A stretch of DNA of 64,000 nucleotides from Phascolomyces articulosus (taxonomy: Eukaryota; Mucoromycota; Mucoromycetes; Mucorales; Lichtheimiaceae), in NCBI GenBank assembly GCA_025677815.1, contig JAIXMP010000002.1:2076512-2140511 (forward strand), given 5' to 3'. Of this stretch, positions 1 through 11,371 are shown piece after piece (positions within the stretch are counted from its first letter, which is position 1; the number at the start of each line of letters is the position of its first letter). The position numbers and the translations under genes were made by a program. The notes below the pieces were generated by a model, which saw nothing but the letters and a program-made list of their open reading frames with translations, was not told where the DNA came from and made no database searches.

Positions 1-3000
1 ATTCAGAAACTTGCATAAGAATATCATTAAAAAAATACGCTGATCGTACTCAGCTCTTCTTTACCTTTCGAATGACACTAAAAACAAGCCCTTTCGTCAA
101 GAACTCTTTGCAAGTGAAAAATAAACAAAAAACAAAGGAAATTTCCAACTATAGAAATTTCAAAACAAACCCACAACTTACAAAAAATTCGAAAATGACT
201 AGGATAAATAGTTTGCGAACATCTTCTACTAAAAGTGACAAGAATTCCGGTTCCTCTGTCATATTATAAAAATCAAACTTAATATGCCAATCACTATACA
301 CAGGGGGTGGTCTTGGGTGGTCTTGAGTTAGTCTTGAGTTGATCCTAAGTTGTTCTTGAGTTGGTGTGGTGTGGGTTATGGGAAATGTGTATTCCGCCTG
401 TGACCGAGGTGATATGGCATATACCTTCTTTTTATATATGTATTCATTGACATGTATATAGTTCATTTATTTATAATAATGAAATTTATTTTCTTGTATA
501 AAAAAAAAGTCAATCGTTGTTCTTTATTGTTGGTGTTTTTTTTATGAGTGCATGTGTTTACTCTTTCAACTAGAATGTTTATTTTATAGTTTATGGATCT
601 AACTATATACTCCAGCAGCTTGACGTTAAATGTTGGTTCTTTATTATTGCTAATACGTTTGAAGTTACAAGTAGATAATATATTTTATATTTTATGGATC
701 AAACTATACAATCGAATATGTTCATTGATTTAAAAAAAAGTCAATCGTTCGTTTTCTGTTACGCGTTGTTTATACAAGTAGCGTCATTATTTATAAAGAG
801 GAAAAACAATACTTAAGGCTAACACGATGCAATTAAGGTTTGGCTATATATATGCAACAAAACAGGATCCTTTTTTCCCCATATACACACTTGTTCCTTG
901 TCATTTTTCCCTCGTGGACATAAATAGATAATCCTTCTCTCTTTTAGCATGCACACAACCATTTCCTTTGAATGTATTCCCAATCGTTCGATCAGATCCA
1001 TTATATGCAACAATCATCACCATTGTTGTTATGTTGATGACTTCCACTCGTCTCATTATTAAAACAGCAATAACATATGGTACTTTCTCTCTCTATTTTT
1101 TAATTACACTTGACACACTCGATTCAAAATAAAAAATTGGTCATTTGAATCTTTCACTTTTGTCAGCGAACACCTGGATGCGTCTCTACGCTCTTATTAT
1201 CTAAGAAAGTTCATACGACGGTGCACTTTACACGTATGGTTTTCCCCCAAAAAAGGCTTGGACTATATTGTTTGTCAATTGATTCTATTCTATAGTACCA
1301 TAGTAATATATAACATTTTTTGGACCCCATGGAAAATGGCTTATCCTTTTTTTTCTATCCTTGTAGACTATAACGTATCGCTTTCTTTGACCTTTAGTGT
1401 ATAAGCAAATAACAGTAACACCTTTCAGCCTCTATCCAGTAAATTATACTGTTCATCATTCAACATCCGGTATAGTAATTTTGAAAGTTACAAGTGGATA
1501 AAGACGTCATCATCACTTGGATCATAATTATGGATTGTTATAATCAGATGCAAAGTGATATATTTCTTTTTGTGTGGGAGCTGGAAAAGTATTACCACAT
1601 CGATTTACAAGTAGGAAACTGGATTGGATTGATAGAATGAAAATTTACAAGGAATTGATTTCGTTACCATGACGATCATACTGATAATATTTACTGTTAT
1701 GTAAATACACTTTTTCGATCATCAATAGGGTGATATATATATATATTATGTGAAAAAATTTGCCACTCGAAACACGTGATGTATTATGTTCATCAATTAT
1801 TTTCCTTTCTCATGTCTATTTGGTTAGGTACGATGATTATGTTTTGTTTAATTTTGAAAAAAAAATGATGAACCCAACAGAATAGAGGTGGTGATGGAAG
1901 TAGATGTGTATTACCATGGCAATTTTTTTTTAGTATTATCATTCAAGGGTTGTTTTACTATCCATCTGAATGGAAATTTAGATAAAGAAGAAGAGCAATA
2001 TGGTAAATGTGAATTTGGATAATAACCTGTTGGCGATTCAGCGATTATTCACATCAAAAGTATTAGATTTCTTTTTTCCTTTTTTTACGGTATAAAAACA
2101 AACTCTCGATGAAACTTTTTAGTTTTTTTTTTTTTTTAATGTGAGATAGGATTGATACTTTGGAAGAGATGAAGGTAGTAGTGGAGTATGGACTTTATAT
2201 ATGCGATGCATTAGCGGAATTTGCTACTAGTGTCGTCATTATTCATGCCGCTGGAAATAATGTTACACGAATTGAAAATAGGGAAAAAATGGCGGGCATA
2301 CGGTGGTTAGGGTTTTCTCGTCCAATAACATTTTGATATAGTGGGGTCAATCAAAAAGCTCCATTACATTACTTTAGTCGTAGTACTGTTAGACTGTCAC
2401 ACTAAATCAATATCTCAGAATAAATAAACGGCTGATCCATACCCAAATATAATAAGAGGACAGAGATATAGCGACTACAACAGCGGAGATACAACGATGA
2501 CAATAAAAGATAAAGACTGATAGCGAGCGATACAAAACAATAAGATGAGTTAAATAACTATATGGACATTATTTCCATTAATAAACTATAAATTATCCTT
2601 AATCCAAATAGACTTCTTGTTCCTTCACATACTCGAGTTATGATAAGGACGAAACCAGCGATGAACTAGATTAATAAGATCAAAAATTTATATGATGAGA
2701 AAAGAAGAGAAGAGAGGCGATGCTGTATTACGTATGGTGTTAAATGCGTAAATATCAATGCTCATCCAAAATAGGAGAATCTTGACTGAATATAAAATAG
2801 AATAAAACTACGTTATTACAATTTCCCTATTGCTACAGTAGGAATATATACTTGTTTCAATTTGCATTTGATGAATTTTAAATTTCTATAAAAAAAGGTT
2901 TCCGTAGTAGACTAACTTATCCAAGTGCGAAAGGGACGAATAACAACCTGATTTGCATACAATTAATATTTAAATAATTTACATATTCACATCGATCCAT

Positions 3001-3258
3001 TGCAGCTACTACATATCACATTGAATGTGTACATTATTATATACAGCCTATTTCATTGTAAGTAATGATCCTGTAGGTGTGAATATATTTATTAAAACTA
3101 TTAACTCCTAAATAATACTTCTCATCAAAAGGAGCGTTATTTATAAATTTCGGAATTTTTTTTTATTTGTGGGGTAAACGCGAAAACACGCGACGCGCTT
3201 TTTCTTCTAAACTTTATTTTTTTGTTTCCTCATCACTCACATTATAATATGAATCCAA
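1..3258. other. AT-rich gene-free spacer
   Basis: No coding region with convincing protein character was found on either strand. The short open frames here are low-complexity and have no splice or start support. The stretch holds A/T homopolymers, scattered TATA-like strings and one 11-bp tandem repeat (listed separately). A TTT/AAA-rich block with a short GC-rich string (cgcgaaaacacgcgacgcgc, about 3179-3198) lies just before the next ORF and may belong to its promoter. Confidence 0.5.
311..371. repeat. 11-bp tandem repeat, about five units
   Basis: The string TCTTGAG or a close variant recurs at 321, 332, 343 and 354, exactly 11 bp apart, with a first degenerate unit at 311. The consensus unit is about TCTTGAGTTgg. 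The copies differ by one to three bases, so the array is old or under little constraint. It lies in gene-free DNA. Confidence 0.75.
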
Positions 3259-4434
3259 ATGTCGACTTCAACAGCAAGACCACAGAAAGCTGCAATCCTG
3301 ATTGAAGAAGGATCTTTGGAGACAGGAAAACGGAAATTCACAGAAACATCAAAGACTGACAAAGAAGCAATTATCGAATTACTAAATGAAGTATTACAAC
3401 AAAAGCTTAAGGGGATCGTTCATGAAAATGCATCAAAATACACCAAGGACGAGTTTGTTACTTTTCTGGAAAAGAAAATCAATTGTCCTAAAGGTACAAT
3501 GGAAATGATAGCACAATTATCCAAACAGCGACATGGAATAGATCGAACCGCCAAACAAATCAACAGGACTTTAGAGGGGGCGACTAAAAGCACCTGGCAG
3601 ATGATAAAAAAAAAACATTATGAAAAACTGTATAATGAATTTAAAGATAATGCTTCTACAAGCAAATCAACAACACCAACAGCAACAAAAAAATCTTCTA
3701 AAAATGACAACGACGACGAAGACAAGGTTGATGATAAAAACAAACGCACAAGCTCAATCATTAGGATCAACAGCATTTTACGGGAAGACATGTCTCATGA
3801 ACATGTACAAAAAGTGATCAGTCAAGCTGCAGCTCATACCACAACGGCTGTCTCAAACGTCAGCGTTTTGGTGAGAATGACCTTATGCAAGTTGGCTCAG
3901 CATCAAATCACTATCAAGGATGACAATGCTCAATTAAAAAAAGAACAATCTGGCTACCAAATGTCAAAAATATTCCCAGCGTCTTTTACCATACGAGTTA
4001 AAAGACCTATGGATGAAAAAGGGAAGGTTATAATTTCAAAATCGAACATTTCATTGAAAGAGAAACTTGAAAAAGTATACAAACCAAAGACTGGTGCCAG
4101 TGATCTGCAAAGTCTATTTTCTGATAATCACCTCCAGCATATATAATCACACCATCTCGGGGATAAAAAGAACAGCACAAACGACCCGAATCATCCTTTT
4201 TGGAATGATTTAACGTTCAAAAACTGCAACCTTCGCTCCATAACGCAAGGCATAAGCACCACTATAGCATCTGGCATCAAGGAGTTTAGTACAAACTTCA
4301 AAAACATGTGGGACGGGACAACAATCTATAAGCGTATAGAAAGAAAAGTTATTCGCGTTCTTTTACGACTTCATCTCGCCCCAACATGCAAAGCTAGTTT
4401 TTCCTTTATTTTCTTATATCTGTCGATAATCTGA
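3259..4434 (+). pseudogene. Lineage-specific ORF with in-frame stop and open tail
   Basis: An intronless ORF of 295 codons runs from 3259 to a TAA at 4144-4146. It is lysine-rich, has an acidic DDED patch near residues 150-160, and is predicted mostly helical. The same frame stays open for about 95 more codons after that TAA, ending at TGA 4432-4434, and this tail looks protein-like (HPFW near the start, then RVLLRLHLAP). From memory, similar LLRLHLAP strings occur in large Mucorales proteins that may be linked to transposons (possibly Fanzor/TnpB-like); this is weak recall, not a match. No further part of such a protein follows, so the copy looks truncated as well as interrupted. An out-of-frame ATG at 3249 opens a very short uORF. 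The alternative is a real 295-residue protein with a chance open tail. Confidence 0.5.
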
Positions 4435-6416
4435 ATGTAACTCTACATCATCACTCATCGTCTTGATCCTCCTTCCATCTTCCTATTATTATTTGCTTTG
4501 TCAAGATGGATATAAAAGAAGAAGGGACTTGTTAAACAAATAGGTGGAAGAGAAAATTCATTAAAAAAGAAAGATTCAAAAGTAATTACTTCTTGTATTG
4601 AGATCCGCCTTATGATTCAAGTTTTCACCCATTTCATTCATCATTTTGAATAATAAAATTTGTAATATTATTTATGTGTAGAATTCAAGTACCCCAGCAT
4701 TCAAATATGACAAAAATTTCAGAATAATATTGACAGAGACCAAAATGGTTTAGTTTTTTTTTTTTTGGGTTGTTACGCAAGTATAAAACCCATTATAAAT
4801 AAACGTAGACGCACACACACACATGCTACATTATACACATATTCCCCATTTCGTTCCTTTGTAGTTACCCAAGATTTTCATAATAATCAGCCATTGCTGC
4901 TATAGTAAAACCTACTGAAATTGCTATGTGATAATAATATATGATTAAATACTAATAGACAACAATAGATAGATGAACCTGTCGTTTTTTATCACTATCC
5001 TTGTAGGATACGTATGCCTTTTATTTATTATAAATATTTTAATGATAATGATGAATAAGACGTGTATCTTTTTATTTATCCATAACACATTCATGTAGAT
5101 AATTTTTTTTTAAAAAAGTTGGCATGGTACTACAATAAATGTTGTTGCATAATGATCCGTTAATAGATCTGTTTGGAATAAACAGGAGCTCTGTTATTAT
5201 AATAATTGTTTCAAATCATTATATCAACTTGCTGTAAGTATAGAAGACTACTATTATCCTTGAATGAACAAAATAAACAATAACTTGTTTCCCCCCTGTA
5301 ACGAAAATGGTGTAACCTCTTTTCCTAGTAAATGTAAAGAGCTATTTATCTGTACCAAACAAAAAGAAATATGAAAAAAATAATACGACATTATATATAC
5401 ATCACAATCGAAACTGTATATACAGTATTTGCCATTTTTACATCATGTCTTATCACGTGGTAAGAGTTCTGAGTGAGAGTTATATATTTTTATATTTATA
5501 GGGTAAGAAGTAAGAGTTTACTAGGACAAGAAGAAACCCTGTACAATGTCGTAATATCTATTATCTAAACTTTATAAGTAGAATGTGAACATTATTTTTA
5601 CGCGATTGACAGGGTGCCAAGAAGTATGGTATATAATAAATATTATTATTACTTAATTATATATCAGAAAAGAGTCTCTGACCATCTCACAATAGAAGCA
5701 GAATTGAAAATCAATCCATTTTATAGATAAGGAAGTAAAGTATCTAAAATTTGTGAATACGATCCTTCTGTTGCGATTTAATTATTATTATTATTGTTAT
5801 CCATTTTTAATTTGTACGCAAACCATTGTGAATGTATATCACTTTTAAGACTAGGTGATTTTGAGAGATTCATAGGGAGAGAAAAAAAAAGGGGGGGTGG
5901 AGGCGGTATATGTAGAATTTACCCATAAATAAGATCACTTGTATTAATTATTATTTGCTATCATCCAGATAAACAGATAATCGTATCTATCATTTTACTA
6001 CTTCATTTTTTTTAAAAAAAAAGAAGAGCTAGAACAAAGCATAAAAGTAATTACAATTTCAAAAAAAAAAAAACTTTACGTAAATCCTTTCAGTATGTTC
6101 AGTTGATAATTTAGTGTAAAAAAGGTTTATTGTACTACGTATCGAGTATGTTATGTATTAAACCATAAACAGAATGAAAAATTAATATACAAATAATTTT
6201 GATATATATATTTATACGTATATAAAGGACCAAAAAGTATTGTTGGTCAATAGAGAATAATTCAATAGGATGAAAAAGTGTTATATTATGTAAAAAAAAA
6301 ATAATAAGAAACAACAACAATAATATATATAATAATAATAATATTCTCTTAAATTTTTTTTTCATGGATGGAGAAATATTATTAATATTTGTTGTATACA
6401 AATTTAAAGGAACAAA
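4435..6416. other. Intergenic, no gene seen
   Basis: The stretch is very AT-rich with many homopolymers. A 9-11 bp CA run near 4813 and a G7 run near 5891 are the only compositional breaks. No ORF here has splice signals or coherent protein character. The end near 6135-6400 is probably the 3' flank of the minus-strand gene that ends at 6417. Confidence 0.45.
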
Positions 6417-7508
6417 TCATGACGATGATGCGGCGGATCGTTGTGAAAAACTTTGTGTTGATGTAGGATGACTCCTATAAGTGGGAGGTGGAAATGCTAA
6501 CGTAGAAGAAGAATATTCTTCCATGGGTTGATGATAATGAGGGTGAGGTGGTGGACCCATATCCAATACAATATCTTGTGTGACTGAACTGTATATGGGT
6601 AAAACATCAGATGTTCCATCACTTCCATGATGCCGTCGACCTTGTTGTTGTTGTTGATGTGTATTATCCACGCCACCGGGTGTATCGATTGTTGGGAAAA
6701 TTTCAATGACAAGAATGGCTGCTTGATGATATTTACCATTATTAAATTGAGTACTATTATTGCGTATATAATCAAAAGATTCATTGTTTCTTCGATCGAT
6801 ATCGTTGGCAAGTCGATAGCTCCATCGAACGTGATAATGTTGTGTATCCATGATGGTAAAGTTTTTAAGACATTCATCTAGTTTTTCATGAAACTAAACA
6901 TCATCAATTGGTTTTTTTTTATTATTATTGTATTAATTAGGGTGAACGATCAATAGAATGAAGAAATGATATATGATCAATCCTTTTTTTTTCCATTATG
7001 ATTTACAAACCTTGTTTAATTTTATAGAATATAATCCTCGTCGTCTTGCATTCCAACAAGCAATAATCGCAGGGATCACTAGTATACAAAGTGGATACCA
7101 TGTTACAATGGTCAATTCAACTGCAATGACAGCAAAGACAGCAGTAACAATGACAAGTATCATGGCCAATGTAAATAAATAAGTATCTATCCACACATGT
7201 GGAAACTCTTTAAGGATAAGTTGATTTAATATTTTCAGTCGAGCTTCAAAGATATCTTTGGCCATCTATATTTATATACATTATATAATTTTTGTTTGTA
7301 TATGAAATAATATTTTTCTACTTTTTGTTTGATGGATAAAAGGTAGGCTTTTTTTTTTGGGTCGTTGACACCATTTATTAATAATATATAAATAAATATA
7401 AACAAGACGTACAAACCTCCTAAGCTGTCTATAATTTTCATAATCATAATCTATTAGACGTGATGGTTTCCATCGTTGATTTATTAATATAAACGAAGCG
7501 AGTGTCAT
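6417..7508 (-). CDS. Two-helix membrane protein, function unknown
   Basis: Three exons read in phase on the minus strand: 7508-7413, 7265-7011 and 6893-6417 (275 residues). The first intron uses GTACGT at 7412. The obvious GTTTGT just before it would break the frame, as would every other nearby choice, which supports this model. Residues about 50-100 hold two adjacent hydrophobic helices (around LFTLAMILVIVTAVFAVIA and YPLCILVIPAIIACW), followed by a basic ARRR stop-transfer. The C-terminal part is soluble, with a Q5 run, His/Pro-rich patches and a Ser-rich end. The layout suggests a hairpin or double-pass protein of an internal membrane. I do not recognise the family. The first exon begins with ATG but a further 5' exon cannot be excluded. 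It has no close neighbour on its strand. Confidence 0.72.
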
Positions 7509-10500
7509 TTATATAAAAGTTTACAATTATATATTTATATATAAAAGTGACAAGGAAAAAAAAAAGAAAAATGAAAAGAGAGAGAAAGAGAGAAATGAAT
7601 ACTTCTTTATTGGCATGACAACTCTGAAATAAAATAAGAAAAAAAAGCCACAGAATACTCTTAGTTTTTTTAGAAGAAAAAAAAAAAAAAAAAACTAACT
7701 ACAAGTCTATGATAGTTCATGGTGTGATATTTTATAAATGCCAAGAAAACCAATTGTATGTCTCATCATCATGCATAAAAAATCTGCATAACATTTTATC
7801 TCTTATAATGAAAAATGTCAACAGGATTCTTATGATCGACAAGAGAAAAAACAAAAAAAAAGACTGACTGATTGACGCCATATAAATATATATTAGTTAC
7901 TACTAAACTATCAATAAGACGTTCATCTAGTTTTATAGAAAATAATTATAAATGGGTGATTTGTTGCTTTATGTCCTTTTTTTTTTGTTTTACTAAAGTA
8001 TGTTTTATTCTATAATATGGTATATAAAATATGTATTTTATTTCAAAAGAGGAGGATCGTCAATAATATAATTATATAATATAATTCTTTTTTTACGCAT
8101 ATATCCTATCTGCATAATGATGCATTCTTATCATGTCCGAGTATATCTAAAAGTATTGGTTATTATACACGAAGTGCAAAGCAGTTCTTTTGAAGATATC
8201 TGCTTGTTGGGATTCGCACCAATAAGTATAATAAAAAAAATCCCAATAATCGATATTAATTCACCTTATCTTTTTATTGCATGCTTCTTATAACCATTAT
8301 TAATTGTCATTGATTATTGTTAATAGATATTATTATTATCATTATTATTATTATTAGATAAACTGCCGTTTTTTTAATGGAAGATTTGTTTCATTAATAT
8401 AACATAACGTGACTTTGTAGATAGATCGACTTTTACGCTCTTTTTTTTTTTTTTTACAACCAATTACTTTTTAATGGTATGTAAGGTCTTTAATAATAAA
8501 TTTGATAGAATTATTATATCTTATTCTTTCTCTCTTCTTTTCAGTTGTCTTCATCGCCATATTCTTTCTTCTCAATTCAAAAAGAATATACTTAATGCAT
8601 CCGCTGTTGTTGACATGCATAATAAATACACTATTTCTTTATAGTATAGTATTATAATCGCTCTTACTTTGTATTGAGTAAAGAGAAAGAGAGGGGGAGG
8701 TTTCATTTACATTCTGAATTATGGATTTAGGATGCATTGTTATTTACATATTTAAACGTTTTATAATACTTACATGAGAAATGATGCAGTCCTGTTCTTC
8801 TTGTTAATTTGGCTATTTCTTAAATAATATATAAAGCGACATGGTTTTGATAAAATTATAATAACTGTTCTTTTTTTTTTTAATATATAAAATGTCAATT
8901 TATTGACGCGTTTTCGATATATAGTTGTCCTTTCTTTTTACTTGTAAATACAAATGAATATTATTATGTATACACTAGTAAAAAAAAATAATGATGATGG
9001 TGATGAATAGTGTATTTCAAAGTTTTTGATTGTCGTGGTTGAATTGCAGTCTGTGACAGACCATTAGCACTACTGTAGTAAACAAATAAAAGCTACTTGT
9101 AATCTCAAGGACCATGAACATCAGACATTTACATACATACACATACAAAGTTTATATTTACTTTTATACGTCTGTCTGAATTTAGTATTAATATAAAAGT
9201 AGAATTCCCAGTTTATATCAATGGTTTTGTTTATGCATAATAGTATCATCATTCTTCTAGACTCCTCTCTAATGTATTTATACTTGTTTCAGATTCAACT
9301 TTTGAACTATAAGAATAAATTTAGTTCATATGCTTTAAGTAGATTTGGTAATATTAGTGGATTCATTTGTTTGTGTTGATATTTTGTGGCGCGCTAAACT
9401 AACACGTCTCTCTATACGCGTTTCGTTTTTTCGAAGTGAGTGAGAAGTTTAGCATGTAAAAAAAAAGCAAAATACATTGGATTATATTTACATGAAATAA
9501 AATAAATATAATATACATAAAACCATGCAAAAAATGGAGAAGGATAATATTACTAGCTATTATACTTACTACGCTAACTATTTTATCTGTAAGGTCGTGA
9601 GATATATACTACATTAATTCATTCATCACACCACCTTCTTCATCAGATTGCATGCATGCATATATAATAGCATCACTCAATGAAAGAGCATCTTTATAGT
9701 TTAGCGGAATAGTAAAGAAGAATGTTTATTATCCAATATCCATATTAGTAAAACAGACACCTTAGTTGTTCTTACTATGTCTGTATATATATAAAAAAAA
9801 AGACACATATGTTTTACAACGATCACTTTTTCCACTAGGAAGAAGTTTCACTTGGAACTCAATTTTCGAATAATATTACTCAAGATAGATAATTTAATAA
9901 CGGAATCTTTTTTAAAGTTACTCAAAAGGCGATCCTTTGTGTTACCATCAACTTTTCATATTTCACTATGTCAAATAATTAACCTTTTTTTTTCCTATCT
10001 TATAAAATCCAAGGTGTTGGGTGGATTAAATAAGAATAAAGTGCTGTGGGTTGGATCAAAAAAAACACTTTCAATTTTATAATGAACAAATCTTCTTTCT
10101 AATTTTAGATGGGATGGGTCGATCACTTTATAATAAATTACACCAAAAGGGCGGATCATTTATTTTATTGTACCACCATCGATACTTTTTCTTTCCATAC
10201 AAGTTAAAATAAAGAAATGATCGCGCCTATTGATAATATGTAATATTTGCATCTATATGCTAATGTTTTTGTACCAAAGATTATTCTATCTCGACAATCA
10301 TCATGGATTCCCCAGGCGGAAATGTCTGTCACTTTACAAAAATTATCCCACGCTATACAGTATCAACTGACGTTAAGGCATTCATACATCGATTCCTCTC
10401 CATTTCTCAAGTTCTGTTTATCCATCAAGCAAACAATGTTGGACGTTGTCAATGACACCACCACAAGTAGTCTACCAAACCCAACCTAATTTTCTAAGAT

Positions 10501-10756
10501 TTTATTTGGGTCCTTCTAAATTATAAAAAAAAGCCCCACGCAATAATATTACAATTGTGAAATCCACCCTTTTTTCCAGTGCGTCTCTCTTATACTATAT
10601 CATTATATAAAATAATACTGGTATAGTTACTCCTTTCCATGTTAAACGATAATAATTACTGATTTTTAATAATAATAATATGTCGTTTGTCGTGATCAAT
10701 CATAATATAAAATAACAAGAGAATGTTTTTTTCTCTTTTTCTTCTTCTTCTTCTTT
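7509..10756. other. Intergenic, AT-rich, with degenerate repeats near 9.9-10.2 kb
   Basis: No convincing gene was found. Around 9925-9970 and 10140-10190 a similar string recurs (CAAAAGG-CGATC...TTACCATCAACTTTT against CCAAAAGGGCGGATC...TACCACCATCGATACTTTTT), with GGGTGGAT/GGGTTGGAT strings between. This suggests an old duplicated element. The 76- and 80-codon frames at 9852 and 10247 overlap these repeats and have no splice or start support. Confidence 0.4.
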
Positions 10757-10890
10757 GGCCCTCCCAATAGCTCTGCTTTGGTAAGTTATAGACGGTGGCT
10801 AGTGCCAGCAAACGCATCCCGTCGAAACAGGCATGCTCGATTTAGGGCAGAGCCCATGGACGCTTCGTTTATCGTGATAGGTTTTTTTGT
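10757..10890 (+). ncRNA. Structured RNA candidate, unassigned
   Basis: An island of near-balanced base composition stands out from the AT-rich spacer. It can fold into nested stems: GCTCTGC (10770-10776) pairs with GCAGAGC (10847-10853); inside it GACGG (10791-10795) pairs with CCGTC (10819-10823); inside that TGGC (10796-10799) pairs with GCCA (10804-10807) across a TAGT tetraloop. A T7 run at 10882-10888 follows, as at a Pol III terminator, which favours the plus strand. Short strings (CGCATCCCGTC, AGGGCAGAGCC) resemble 5S rRNA, but the rest does not. It is not a recognisable tRNA, U1-U6, U3 or SRP RNA. No ORF covers it. It may be a divergent Pol III RNA or a 5S-derived relic. Confidence 0.45.
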
Positions 10891-11371
10891 CTTCACAACC
10901 ATTGGAATATTCCGCTTTATTCTGTAATACTTTCATGATATTTAGTAAGTTTTTCTCATTTTGAATTGAATAAAAAGTAGGAATAGGTAGTGTCTTTTAC
11001 CATTTAACACAACTGGTATTCATCTGTTTATCTTTTAGTCGCTTCTTGCTTCACACGAGTGAAGTGCTCATAAACAACGTAAGTAATAAAATATTTGCCA
11101 CAACGTTTACAACCACGAGAGTTTAATATTTGTATTCTTTTTTTCTATCTATTGGTTGATAATAATATATAATAAAAAGACTTGGCACTGTAATTGGACT
11201 TTTTTTGTGATGCGTAGCTAGAAAGAAGGGTCCTTTATAAGCTATAAAATTAGTAGTAAAAAGGAAAATTTATTCTTTTCCAAGGGGAACCAAAAAAAGT
11301 CTTTTTTTTTTTCTCTTTTTCTTTCTTTATATATATACTTTTGAGTTGGCTGTGCCAAAAAAAAAAGTGTC

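Noticed and set aside
149..466. 105-codon minus-strand ORF at the left end
   Set aside because: It is largely a translation of the 11-bp tandem repeat and has no splice, promoter or homology support.
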